A stretch of DNA of 64,000 nucleotides from positions 6,758,001-6,822,000 of the forward strand of contig NC_088788.1 of the NCBI RefSeq assembly GCF_949628265.1, read 5' to 3'. Below, one piece after another: positions 10,869 to 21,916 of the stretch; the stretch's first letter is position 1, and the number at the start of each line of letters is the position of its first letter. The notes below the pieces were generated by a model. The model made no database searches, had not been told where the DNA came from, and saw only the letters and a program-made list of their open reading frames with translations. Position numbers and translations under genes: made by a program. The DNA is from Cloeon dipterum. Its lineage: Eukaryota > Arthropoda > Insecta > Ephemeroptera > Baetidae.

Positions 10869-13800
10869 ATGTTGTGGCTGCTAGGCGCCGTGACTTTGGG
10901 AGCAGCGGCGTTTAAAATTCTACCCAACAAAAAGAAAGAAATTTCTTGGACGGAATTCGTAGACAGGTGCTTCAAAATTAATCTGTCCCCGACTTTAACT
11001 GATACATAGTTGATTTTTATAGTTATCTGGACAAGGATTTGGTGAAAGAAGTGCAAGTCGTGAACAAGGAATGGGTCCGGGTGTTAACAAGTAGTCCTGA
11101 AAATGAGGTAGAGCTCTTTGGTTTTTATTTTTTTTTAAATAATTATTTTGTTTCCTGATGAAATTAATTAATTTTCTATCTATTTTTAAATAGGTTGTTT
11201 GGTTTGGAATCGGCAGCCTTCGCAGTTTCGAGTCGAGAGTGAGCAAACTGGAGGAGCAGAGGAACATTTCCCTTCCCATCACACACAAGAGCGAAGTGCG
11301 CCTGATGAACACACTCTTAGAGATTTTCGAATTAATCCTCCGATTCGTTCCTGCAGTCCTTTTAACCTCCGGTACTTGGAACACATCAGGAACAATTTTA
11401 TATTTAATTCTTTCTTCTCAGCTTTGGTCTTTTTCTTTTTCGGTTGGCCACGTCTCAGTTCTAACAACGCTTTTCAAAAAGAATCAGATTCTTCTGCAGC
11501 CCCAAAAGGAGCAATTATCGGCGGAGATGTTGACCTTGCTCTCAACTTCAGGTAATATTAATAGAAGAATTTTTTACAGAAATTAATTAAAAAAATGCTT
11601 CAGTGACATCGTTGGTTGCGACCAGGCAAAAATCGAAATCATGGAGCTGGTCAACTTTCTGCGCTACCCCGAAATCTACACCGCCATGGGGGCGAAAATT
11701 CCGCGAGGAGCGCTGCTCTACGGGCCTCCAGGGACGGGAAAGACGATTTTGGCCAAGGCCGCAGCGGCCGAGGCCAACGTCACTTTCATCGCCATGTCTG
11801 GACCAGAGTTCAAAGAGGTCTACATTGGAATCGGCCCCAAAAGAGTGAGTTTTATATTAATTTAACTATTTTAAGGTATTTTAATTTGAAAATTAGGTTC
11901 GCCAGTTGTTTTTATTTGCACGGAAACACTCGCCGAGCATTATTTTCATCGACGAAATCGACAGCATTGCGAAAAAGCGGATGAAAGCGAGCAGTGTCGG
12001 TGGTGGCTCTGATGAGGGAGAAAATACACTCAACCAACTGCTGATTGAAATGGATGGTAAGGAAAATTAGTTATTTTTTGGCTTTGGGATTGATTATAAG
12101 TATAAGACAATGATGGCATATTTTTTCCACTGCGATTGCTTCACTTCAAGAATTTAAATTAGTAAAAAAATCACAATTTTAAGACTACAAGCTCCACTTA
12201 AAATCGTTTACACCACTTCTGAATCTGGGAAACCATTTAAAAAAGAGTTAAAACTTCTGGTTTCATTTTTTTAGATTATCCATTCATGAATAATAATTTA
12301 AAATATTGCCAGAAAAATGAAATTTACTTCATTTTGCTCCTGAAAAATGGTTAAATTCAGGAAAATCGGGAAAACCATAAAATCTCGAGGGGGTAAATAG
12401 TGAGAAACAGTGCAAAATAATTATATTCGTCTTCCAAATAATTTTAAAATCATGCTCAAAGAATCTCGAAACTGTGTTGTTTAATATTTGTCTTGTAAAA
12501 ATTAAACTCAAATAATTTAATTACATACAGTTTGCCATTAGCAAAGGTCTGAAAACCCAAAACAGTTGTGAAATAAAATTCTATTAATAAATAAATAAAT
12601 AAATAATCGTTTGTGATTTTCAGGATTTAAGGCAAAAGAGCGAGTGATCATCCTAGCAGCGACCAACAGGCTCGACTCCCTTGACCCAGCTATAATGCGA
12701 CCTGGAAGGTTCGACCGGCTCGTCAACGTGCCGGCACCCAACCAAAAGGGCAGAACTGACCTTTTCGAAAAGTATCTCAAACCGATTCACCTGGACATCG
12801 CAATCAAACGATCTGAAATTGCCGAAGAACTGGCCAAACTCACTCCGGGATTTACAGGTTTTTATTATTTCTCTTTTAGATTGCAATAAATATTTTATTA
12901 AAAATTAGGAGCGGAAATTGCGGGAGTGTGCAACGACGCGGCCGTGTTGGCCACCCGAAACAACCAGTGCTCGGTGGAGAGGGAGAATCTGTACGAGGCC
13001 ATCGACAGGGCGCAGGTCGGCATGGGACAGGCGCAGCTCGATGTCAGTCCTGAGGAACTCAAAGTCGTTGCTTACCACGAGGCTGGACACGTCGTCACCG
13101 CCTGGTTCTTACAGCACGCCGACCCCCTCGTCAAAGTAATTAGTATTCATAAAAAATTATCGACAAAAAGCTAAAATACGAAAATTGAGAAAAAATGATA
13201 GTTTGATTTTGATTATTCTTATGTGAAGCTTTTTTGTTTTAATTTAAAATTTAAAATGTGTATTTTCTGAAGGTGACCATTAAGGCTCGTGGAGACTCTC
13301 TGGGACACACGCAGTTTAGGCCGAGGAGCCTGCAGCTGCACACTGAGGAGCAGCTGTTCCACAGGATGTGCGTCCTGCTCGGCGGCCGCGTGGCCGAGCA
13401 GATGACCTTCGGCGTCATATCCACAGGGGCCACCTCCGACCTGCAAGTCGTCACCAAGTTGGCTTACGGAACCGTAAGAAATCATTATTTTAAAAATATT
13501 TCAAAAAACGAAATAATTGTGCCTTTTGAAATTTACGTTCTAAGTTTCTTCTTCTAAAAAACTTAAAATTAAAACTGAACTCTAATATGATTTATAATGT
13601 AGCGGTTCCCGCTTATTGGCGTTAACTCAGTTTAATAATAATTTATTTCTTACAAAATTGAAAACTTTTAATGGAAAATCAATAAAAACAATATTTTTTC
13701 GGCCTGAATTGTCTTTTAATTATTTATTATAAAATGGTAGAAAATATAAATTTTCTGAAATAGTGTCTTATTTAGGTTGCGCATCTGGGCATGAACAAGA

Positions 13801-14093
13801 AGGTTGGACCTTTGAGTTTTGGCGGCGAACGCAAGCCGCTCTCAGAGGATATGTCCAAAATGATTGACGCCGAAGTGCACAAGCTCGTTTCCAAAGCCCT
13901 GAAGACCACAACCGATCTCCTCTCAAGCCACAAAAAGGACTTGAAGTTGGTGAGAACTACGACCGATGGTATTTTGATACAATTAAATATATATTTGGGT
14001 TTAAAACAGATTGCGGAGACCCTTCTGAAAGTGGACACCCTGAGTGCTGGAGAAGTAGGTGAGCTGATTGGACCTAGACCTTTCCTACAATGA
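10869..14093 (+). CDS. m-AAA protease, AFG3L2/paraplegin-like, 603 aa, eleven exons
   Basis: Exons: 10869-10966, 11023-11107, 11194-11371, 11422-11551, 11604-11844, 11897-12056, 12624-12857, 12909-13135, 13273-13473, 13776-13949, 14010-14093; all phases agree. The family forms an ATP-driven, zinc-dependent protease in the inner mitochondrial membrane. Visible are a first membrane span at residues 1-19, an FtsH extracellular-type domain with SWTEFVDSYL, a second span near residue 100-115, Walker A GPPGTGKT (204-211), pore loop YIG, Walker B IIFIDE, the arginine region RPGRFDR, the zinc motif HEAGH (432-436) and the third ligand in ATSD (about D507). All catalytic residues are present, so it is probably active. 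The N terminus starts at the first span, about 120-130 residues later than AFG3L2; a presequence exon is missing or absent. The last intron (13950-14009) is also an open frame, so its retention would not stop translation. Confidence 0.88.
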
Positions 14094-15666
14094 ATTGAAA
14101 ATTTTAATTCGTCCTGAACAAAAGACAATACAAAATATAAATAAACAAAATAATTAAAGTATCCCAACAAAACTAGACAAATAATCAAAACCGGTAAAAA
14201 TTTGTTGGAAGTTAAAAACCAGCCCGTTGGCTCGCATTGTTAAGGCACTCTCAGGAGTGTCAAAGCAATGTGAGGTATTTGAGCAGTTGGGAGATCTAAT
14301 ACTGGCTACCCAATGTCAGAAATGGCAAAAAGTGGTTAGTTTAGTGACTCGAATTGCTCAAATTGCTCAACGGGCTGGGAGGCGCACCGGCGCCGACTCG
14401 CTACTTGCTGGTTTGCACCTTTCCAGCATGCGTGATTTGGCTTCACGGGACGAATGTCTAGCGTTTCAATGCAGAGTCCTCGGTGCGGAGGCAAGTGGCC
14501 CTTGAGTGGGCTGGGTCCCTGTGCGGCCCGGTGCGCCCATGTTATCCGTTCGCGGTGTTATTGGGACCCGGGTTTCAGCATTCGTGCTAGTGCAGTGCGC
14601 GCCCTTCTCGGTCCTCCGGTCCTCGGACAGGGATAAAATGAGCAAAAAATTACGAGTTTGTGATGATTTGTCCTCAATACTGTGCACTGGAACTTCCTGA
14701 TACAAGTAAGTTCCAGAATCACACACTCGATTCCTCGTCAGTGAAAATTCCAGATCATTTGAGATTGAATTTAATATTTTTAGCTTTCTAATTGTTCACT
14801 TTTTTAATTAATAAGCCCCTGTAAATTAATATCTCGAAAAGATTAATTATTATTCTAGACATAATAAATGCCCGCATAGTAACTATTTCATTTATCAGTT
14901 AATCAATCGCGATACAATAGCAAATAAAATTCAAATCAAACTATCATTCATGATGCGAATTGCTATTAACACCTGATATCATGACCCTACGTTGATTTGC
15001 TAATTTCTGTAGAAAGAGGTTTAAGTATTAAGTTACTCTCTTCATAGTTCATAGGGAAATCACTTTGATGCATATATTAACGGACCTGAACTTGCACGGT
15101 TCAATATATGGGTGGAAAAGAAATAGCGAAAGTTGGATCGGACTGCTAAAACAGACAACCGGTGCAACGCCAATGCAACACAGTTTGCCTATTTTCGAAT
15201 GATTTAATTTAATCACACGTACATCATCAAATTAAAAGCATGCTGGCCAACATGAAATTGGGAAGCTTCCATTAAGGCTTCATTAAGTTGAAAATTAATG
15301 GCTTTAAAGATGAGCAATGCCACTATTAAACAAAGAGGATGAGTGGCGGGGTTATCCCCATTTCGCTCTCATTTTCTACTTTTAAAATTGCTCAGCAATC
15401 AGTGAAGTTGGACGTCTCATTCAGATTTCTCTGCAGCAAACTTCTCTATTAATTTTGTTTTGAAGGCAAAGTACTACCGATCGGAGCTGCTGCTGTACAG
15501 CAAGAAGAGCGTGTCATTTAATTATTTATATTTGAAATTTCGCTAGCTATCAATCCTTAGTAAATTAGCGCGAAGCTAAGAAGACAAACAACAGTTTATT
15601 TTTTGCTCTTTATATTTCCGGGAGTTTCACAGTAAAGTGAAAGTACATTTGCTATATCAGGAAACT
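14094..15666. other. Intergenic region with an unexplained GC-richer island
   Basis: Poly(A)-type AATAAA sequence follows the protease stop near 14138. 14221-14705 is markedly GC-richer and includes a 92-codon open frame (14227-14505) with a helical-looking, glutamine-rich translation that I do not recognise. Around 14690-14720 lies a short palindrome, GGAACTT...AAGTTCC. From 14720 to 15595 the sequence is AT-rich without a recognised gene; AATAAA for the first lectin gene lies at about 15596-15601 on the minus strand. Confidence 0.45.
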
Positions 15667-16419
15667 TCATGGACTTGTTTCAGAGCAAATGTACGTCTGT
15701 GACTCACAAATGTACCGATTCAGATGCAAACAGTCAGCGTCATCCCAGAGGTGACCAATTACGTTCGCCCACAGTAAGAGGCAGTTCCCAGAATGATCAG
15801 GTTGACCTGGAGTCCAGTTTTGTGTTGGCCCGAAGTCCAATCCAGTTGAATCCCAGTACCATGAATCTTCTTGCCATTTGTCTGATCCGGCAGTCCAAAA
15901 TGACTCAATTTTGAAAGAACCTATAAAATTAGAGATGATCTAAAATAAATTTGGTTTAAAACATAATGATATTTCGGGACTGCATACTGATTGCATTTAA
16001 GATAGCTGTATTTTCGCCTTCGGTTTCAATGCTCACTAAATCCAGTCCTTGCTGCCTGCATTTATTTCTAGCAGTGTACCAGTTAACCTAAAAATAACTT
16101 TCACTTTTATTCAAAAATTAAATCAATGCTTGGATCCGTACCGCTGTGTGATATAAAATATAAGAGCTATTCCCGTAGTCAAACTTCAACAATGAAGGCT
16201 CGTCTGGAGTTATTTTGTATATTAGTTTATCATTTTGGATTTTGATTATTTAAAAATTCAACTCACCATTTATCCCCACTTCAGGTCCAGCAGCCTGAAA
16301 AAATAATGAAAATATGTTGTGCTTTGTTAGTTTAAAGATCATTGAGATATAATTTTACTCACTGTAACACTCAGGCCGAGCAAGAGTATTTCACAAATAG
16401 CTACAGCAATTTTCATCAT
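15667..16419 (-). CDS. Secreted C-type lectin, type I (lectin 1), 166 aa
   Basis: Exons in transcript order: 16363-16419, 16267-16294, 16142-16203, 15988-16087, 15667-15920; 501 nt, phases consistent. The start MMKIAVAICEILLLGL is a signal peptide. One C-type lectin domain fills the rest: NWYTARNKCRQQGLDLVSIE, ESFWTAGSD, WYWDSTGLDFG, then QPD, NCLLLW, HLWDDADC and YICES. The loop tripeptide QPD is the one usually linked with galactose-type binding; calcium residues in WDD are kept. Such small soluble lectins commonly act in recognition of microbes or other glycans; the target here is unknown. First gene of the five-gene cluster, all on the minus strand. Confidence 0.88.
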
Positions 16420-16475
16420 ATCATTCACGGTTCACGGATTTAAAAGATTTGACTTTTAGACTTGTTAAGCCTCGA

Positions 16476-16485
16476 TATTATATAT
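16476..16485 (-). promoter_or_regulatory. TATA box of lectin 1
   Basis: TATATAATAT on the minus strand, about 60 bp before the first ATG. The same spacing recurs at all five lectin genes. Confidence 0.6.
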
Positions 16486-17105
16486 GAAACTCATGTCAAG
16501 ATAAAAATAATAAGAAGGGGAACTTCAAATGTGAGAGCCCGAGTGAGTGGAATATGAGAAAAGGGAGGGAATGAAAGATAAGTAGTGGAAAATGGAGAGG
16601 AGGGATTCAGCGAATGGAATCGATTTACAGAGATCAATAAAGAAATGAGGAGCGTAATTCATGGAAAAGTGATTTTCTATCTTCAGATCAAGCTCCAGGC
16701 TTATTTTTAATCACAGTAAACAAGATTTTTATCTTATCAGGATTAGAAAATTTCGCTCTTGTCGCAAATGTGCTCGTACATAATTTATATTAAATGTGTA
16801 GCATAATGTAATCGTTCTTTATGTAAGAATGAGGGCGACACTTCTGGAAAACAGTGAAGAGTATACTAGGCAACTGGTGCAACACAAATTAATGCGACAC
16901 GAACATAATTTATATTCCTTATTTAAATGAATATGCATCAAATAATAAATTTGGGTATTATTTGTTTCGGAAAAGTATTGTTTAATGGATGCTGTGGAAA
17001 ATAAAGAAGACCTGTAAACAGGCTCACTCATATATGTATAATTACGTTGCAAGATTTTTAATTAATTAATGATAATGATTTCAAAGAAAACATTTCATGC
17101 GTCAA
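16486..17105. other. Lectin 1 upstream region with purine-rich tract and TAGGCAAC motif
   Basis: 16500-16680 is purine-rich on the plus strand (GAGAAAAGGGAGGGAATGAA). The motif TAGGCAACTGGTGCAACAC at about 16864 recurs near the other gene blocks. 16890-17060 weakly resembles sequence before lectin 4 (20590-20760), as expected for duplicated 3' flanks. No other gene seen. Confidence 0.5.
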
Positions 17106-17814
17106 TTAAGAGCAGAGATATCCCTCACAAATATAATTTGCCAAAACGTCGCAATCTTCATCGCTCCAGAGATAATATTGATAGCCCGACATTTGCATAC
17201 AGTTCTCGTTGCCTTTCAGGTTGTTCGGCTCACCAGGATACCAGGTAGTGAAAGGTCCTATGAGTTGACCAGTTGCCTCCCAATAAAATTCACCCTCTTG
17301 ACCATCATCAGAACCCGACATCCAAATTGATAAGTTGAACGGGGCTTTCCAAGATATAAAAATTATAAGTATTTACCGTATTTGCATTTAAAATTGGATA
17401 CCTATAACTTCCAAGATTGTATAGTACTCGTCAACGCTTTCAATGCTCACTAGCCGCATTCCTTTCCTTCGGCAATCATTCTTGGCTTGCACCCATTCGA
17501 GCTGTTCAAATAATACATTGCTCTTTAGAAGACAGCAGTGCATGTCCAACAGAGAATAAATACCTCATCAGCAGTATTCAACTCGTAGGTACTATTTTGG
17601 AACGTCCATCTCTTGGCTGTAAGTTTCAAATTAATATTTGCTTTGAAAAGTGAGTGTCCTATGACCGTATTTCCCTTACTTAAATTTTCGGTACCAGTAA
17701 CGACCTACGATAAAATAAAACAAAATATTAACGAGTAAGAGGAAATTTAAGTATTTTTACCAGCACAATAATGCAGCAGAAAAAAGTTATTGAACATACT
17801 CTGTAGGAGTCCAT
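17106..17814 (-). CDS. Secreted C-type lectin, type II (lectin 2), 156 aa
   Basis: Exons in transcript order: 17761-17814, 17680-17704, 17564-17616, 17402-17501, 17106-17344; 471 nt, phases consistent. The start MDSYRVCSITFFCCIIVL is a signal peptide. The domain reads WTFQNSTYELN, EWVQAKNDCRRKGMRLVSIE, IWMSGSDDG, FYWEATG, PGEPNN, ENCMQM, LWSDEDC and NYICEG. EPN is the mannose-type tripeptide, although the usual WND is changed to WSD. It differs from type I genes in its second and third exon sizes (25 and 53 nt against 28 and 62) and in using GEFYWEATG rather than WYWDSTG. Its closest relative here is lectin 4. Confidence 0.88.
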
Positions 17815-17870
17815 TCTATGGTTGATTAGAACTTGAATGCCTGATTATTTTAACAAAGCTCCTGTTTTAA

Positions 17871-17876
17871 CTTATA
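17871..17876 (-). promoter_or_regulatory. TATA box of lectin 2
   Basis: TATAAG on the minus strand, about 60 bp before the ATG. It is weaker than the other four but has the same spacing. Confidence 0.45.
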
Positions 17877-18369
17877 ATCTCTAGCTTCGATAAGAAAATG
17901 ATACCGATTTAATTAAATTAATTTGATGCAGCTGTTGTTTTACTTCCCTCTTCTTTTCCTCTGTTTAAATCGCTCCTTTTATTTCTCTTCCCTTTCTCTC
18001 ACCTCACTTTCCAGAAAGAAGTCGTTCAGAAATAAGATATTATTCCAGCATAATTTTAATATGCATTAAACATACATAGAAAATACCAGTTTTGAGTGCA
18101 GGTGGACGTTTTCAACGATATCTGACTCAAAATTCTCTGCAGCTGATGTTGTAGAGCTACGAATTTTGATTTGGAGGTAAATTACTGCAGATGAGGCCAG
18201 AAACAGCTGCTGTGTACATTACGAGAGCGCCTGGTATATTATTTTTTTTATTCAAATTTGTATTCTTCCATCACACGTTCGAGCAGAAATTGTAAGTTCC
18301 AGTTTATTTATTTGACATCATGATTTAAGATTAAATTCAGTATCGCATCAACTGCCATAAACTTGCAAC
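17877..18369. other. Lectin 2 upstream region with pyrimidine-rich tract
   Basis: 17940-18015 is pyrimidine-rich on the plus strand (TTCCCTCTTCTTTTCCTCTG) and matches the similar tract upstream of lectin 4 (about 22000-22080) in kind and position. No gene recognised. Confidence 0.5.
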
Positions 18370-19064
18370 TTAATAAAAGCATGTTTTCGGCTGCGTCTCA
18401 CAAATGTACCAATTAAGAAAACTGCATTCAGCATCATCCCAGTGATGGCCAACTTCGTTCCAGAGTCTGAGGCAGGGACCGGAGTCATTTGGCTCATCAA
18501 TGCCCCAAAATTGATTTTCCCCGATATCCAGCCCAGTTGAATCCCAGTAAAGAAAACCATCTTTCCGTCTATATCCAGAAAGCCAAAATGATTCTCTAAA
18601 ATATGAGCCTGTAATATTTAGGGAAAAACATAAATTAAGTAAAAAAAACAATCATTGTGATATGGCTTACTAATGGCGTTGAAAATAGCGGCATTCTCGT
18701 CGGCAGTTTCAATGCTTGCTAAATCATGTCCAACTTGCCTGCATAAATTTCTTGCAGAAAACCAGCCAACCTAAAAAGTGGATTTTAACTTCTTCATTTA
18801 TGCATAAATGATTTCGTTCTTACAAACGTTGAGTACACGTAATAAGTGCTATTGCCAAACTCAAAACTCAAAAAAGGTTCTGAAGCTAAATGTTTGAAAT
18901 AAATTAATTAGTCAACTTTATATGTACTATTCATTCCTACCTTTCGTTTCATTTACGAGCTCTGCAGACTACAAAATTATTATTAGCCTTCCTCTTAAAC
19001 AACTAACCGTAAAATTGGGCCCAAGTATTAAAATAGTACAAATTGCTAAGGAAACATGCGCCAT
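18370..19064 (-). CDS. Secreted C-type lectin, type I (lectin 3), 161 aa
   Basis: Exons in transcript order: 19008-19064, 18941-18968, 18824-18885, 18671-18770, 18370-18608; 486 nt, phases consistent. The start MAHVSLAICTILILGPNFT is a signal peptide. Domain landmarks are GWFSARNLCRQVGHDLASIE, ESFWLSGY, LYWDSTGLDIG, DEPND, PCLRLWNEVGHHWDDAEC and WYICET. The tripeptide is EPN (mannose-type), unlike QPD of lectin 1 and QPN of lectin 5, although exon sizes are the same. The region upstream, through 19300-20590, is paralogous to that of lectin 5. Confidence 0.88.
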
Positions 19065-19114
19065 CTTTCTTGTGGATTTTTTAAGTTTGCTTCAGACAAA
19101 CTAACCGTCAATGT

Positions 19115-19122
19115 TATTTATA
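19115..19122 (-). promoter_or_regulatory. TATA box of lectin 3
   Basis: TATAAATA on the minus strand, about 55-60 bp before the ATG. Confidence 0.6.
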
Positions 19123-19708
19123 ATTGAAAAACATCTCCCGATAATAATAAATAATACAGGTGGGGAAATGTTGGAGATAGGGCAAGAGTGAATTGGTTGA
19201 TATAAGATTAAGGAGAGGAAATCGACTTTTTAATAAAAGTATAGATAGAGAGAGGCGCTGAGCGATGCTAAAAGAAGCGATATTCTTAGGAAATCAAAAA
19301 TCAATGTGTATATTGACTCAATAAAAATAATATCAATTATGAGTTGTAATTTTCCAGATATCTTCAAGCAGCAGAAATTTTTTAATGTTACAACTTCTTG
19401 CACATATTTATATAAATCTGATATAAGAGTTGTCAATCATTTAACTGATTCTGTTAAATTAAAGCTGGACAGATTAACCGGTACAAAGAAAAAGACGCGT
19501 ATTGTGACCTGCATCGCAAAATTTCAGTTTATTATCGCTGCCTCAATTTTTTTCACAGAGGGTTCCAACAAAAGGGTTAAATTTATATTGTTGTTTATTT
19601 TTGAGCGATTTTTGCAACACTTGAATTTGTGTTTCATTCAGTTGTGAGCCATTATACTAGCAATCACCGCTGCCTCAGCGATATACCACCAAAAATCGCT
19701 AGGATAGG
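19123..19708. other. Lectin 3 upstream region, shared with that of lectin 5
   Basis: The purine-rich block at 19155-19260 and the following sequence to about 19560 resemble the sequence upstream of lectin 5 (23880-24130 and, after an insertion, 25600-25740). For example CGGTACAAAGAAAA occurs near both 19490 and 25677. No coding exon seen. Confidence 0.5.
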
Positions 19709-20590
19709 ATGGCGCTGCTCTTCAGACCGCTGCCAACACAAGCGCGCAGAATTAGGCTTGTTAGGCAACTGGCGCAACGCAAGAGCAACACAGGATGCCT
19801 ACTCGCATAGCAATGTTAAATAATAATATTTGATTATTAATTTTAATTATAAAAAATACAAATATTTATCGAATTAAATTAACAAGGGATTATTAAAGAA
19901 CTAGGATTAACTCAATGGTTTGTTTTTGTTACATAATTAAAAATTCTTAATGGTAAATCACTAAAAATAAATATTTTGCAGTTAATACCACCCTGAATTT
20001 TGGTTCAGGAAGAAGGTTGGATTTCACAATTCGGCGGCGAACGCAAGCCTTTTTCGGAGGAAATATCCAAGATGATCGACGCTTAAGTGCACAAGCTTGT
20101 CGCTAGAGCCCTGAAGACCACAACTACAGATGTTCTCTCGCGGCACAAAAAGAACTGAACTTTAGAAATTAATTTGACATTTTAACTTTTTGATGCGATT
20201 AAGTATTATATTTGGGGTTGAACCAGATTGCTGAGAGCCTTCTGAAGGAGGACACTCTGAGCTCCAATGACGTCTTTGAGCTGATTGGAGATCGACCTTT
20301 TCTCACAAAAATTTTAAAATGAGGAATCAATACTTTTTTATCAAACAAAGATACAATTTAAGAGTGAATAAACTAAAACAAAATTGACAAGAAATACTAA
20401 AATAACGTACGTTTTACATTTTTAGTTTTTTGAATAAGAGGGTTTAACTATTATAGTTATTGTTTAAAATATCATGAAAGTTCTATAATCCACAGTTTTT
20501 CTATAGATTTTCTCGGAGAAATGAGATTATAGTGTTGAGTATTAGGCAAATTTCGCAACTCAAATGCGAGACAAATTGCATAACGTCTTA
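19709..20590 (+). repeat. Duplicated block with protease 3' fragment, copy 1
   Basis: Highly similar to 27601-28500 over nearly the whole length, starting near TGGCGCTGCTCTT and ending after a TATTAGGCAA motif. It contains the decayed protease exons at 19981-20322. Both ends carry the TAGGCAAC-type motif in direct orientation. Confidence 0.85.
19981..20322 (+). pseudogene. Decayed copy of the last two m-AAA protease exons (copy 1)
   Basis: The sequence matches exons 10-11 of the gene at 10869-14093 (GGCGGCGAACGCAAGC, then ATCGACGC, CACAAGCTTGTC and, after an intron-like stretch, ATTGCTGAGAGCCTTCTG) and ends with a TGA in the expected place. A one-base loss before GGCGGCGAACGC shifts the frame; this lesion is shared with the copy at 27874. 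A TAA inside the first exon (GACGCTTAAGTG) is private to this copy. Confidence 0.88.
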
Positions 20591-21150
20591 ACTTTTATTA
20601 ATAAGTAATATATTGCTGTGTATTTGAATGAAGATTAATAATTAAATAAGCACGTTAGAAATGTTGATTTGATTTTTTCTAAATCTTCACAGACACACAT
20701 TTTCCATCTATGCTATTGAAAATAAAAAGGATCACACATTAAAATGAATAATAATTATATTTGTTCCGGTGGCCTTTTTGATCTTTTTCCAATTGAGATA
20801 GAGATCAATGCATTTTTCTGCTTCCATTTTTTTTAACAATTATGAATTTTTTTACCTTTTATATAGGTTCAAGCTTGGTTTTTTGTTTGCTTATCTCTTT
20901 CTAGCAAAAGGAATTTGAACCAATTAAAAAACTTCTGTGGAATAAATTGATATAGTGCTATTTCTCTGACTCCAAAATTATTATGAGTGATGAAATATAA
21001 ATATTTAACATGCTAATTGATCCGTGAACTTCCCAACAAATTAAAAACAATATTGTCCATTTCAATTTCTTTATTTTTCAGTTCTATCAATTGGTTATTA
21101 CTCTATTGAATAAGTTTACAAAAACATTTCACACATCAGTTAAGAGCAGA
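20591..21150. other. AT-rich sequence between the fragment and lectin 4
   Basis: No gene seen. Parts weakly resemble 16890-17060, the corresponding 3' flank of lectin 2. Confidence 0.45.
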
Positions 21151-21858
21151 TCACGGGCAAACCTCTCCCTCACATATATAATTTGCCGTTTTGTTGCAAT
21201 CTTCATTACTCCAGAGAAATTCATTATAGTCTGCCATCTGCAGGCAGTGCTCAAGGTCAGTCCCAATTGTTGGCTCACCAGGTAACCAGCTAGTGAAAGA
21301 TCCGATACTTTTCCCAGTTGCCTCCCAATAAAACTCGCCATCGTGACCGTCATCAGAACCCGACGTCCAAAATATCATTTTCAACGGTTCTTTGCATAGA
21401 AAAAAACTTGTCAGTATTTTTCTCATTCCTATTTAAAATTTTAAATACTTATAAATTCGAGGACTGTATAGTATTCTTCATCGGATTCAAAGCTCACTAG
21501 CCACATTCCTTTTCTTCTGCATTCGTTCTTGGCTTGCGCCCAACCAAGCTGTTGAAATAATTATAATTACTGTTTATGTTAATGTGTATGTTCAAGAGAA
21601 TACCTCAGTATCAGTGACCAACTCGTAGAAGCTATTTTGGAACGTCCATCTCAGAGCTGTAAGTTGCACAAAATAATTTTTAGGGAAAAGTGAGTGTAAT
21701 TTGATCATATTACCCTTATTCGAATTTTCGGTACCAGTAACACCCTATGAAAGCACAAAATTAAACACGATATAAAAGATTCAGAGTAAATTGAAGTCTT
21801 TTACCAGCACAGCAGTGCAGCAGCAAACGGCAACTAAAAACGCTTTGTAGGTGTTCAT
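21151..21858 (-). CDS. Secreted C-type lectin, type II (lectin 4), 158 aa
   Basis: Exons in transcript order: 21805-21858, 21714-21744, 21604-21656, 21449-21548, 21151-21389; 477 nt, phases consistent. The start MNTYKAFLVAVCCCTAVL is a signal peptide. Landmarks are WTFQNSFYELVTD, GWAQAKNECRRKGMWLVS, FWTSGSDDG, FYWEATG, PGEPTIG, EHCLQMADY, LWSNEDC and NYICEG. The sugar tripeptide is EPT, not EPN, so calcium-dependent sugar binding is doubtful. At the exon 2 end, the donor used by lectin 2 has changed from GT to AT; a GT six bases further on keeps the frame and adds two codons. Confidence 0.86.
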
Positions 21859-21909
21859 CTTTGGCTGATTTCAACTAGAATGCCTGATTATTTTAATTCA
21901 GAGTCTCCC

Positions 21910-21916
21910 TTTTATA
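21910..21916 (-). promoter_or_regulatory. TATA box of lectin 4
   Basis: TATAAAA on the minus strand, about 55 bp before the ATG. Confidence 0.6.

Noticed and set aside
11239-11586. Unspliced reading of protease exon 3 through 11372-11421
   Set aside because: Removing this 50-nt GT-AG intron restores the expected second membrane span and the link to DIVGCDQAK; the unspliced frame does not fit the family.
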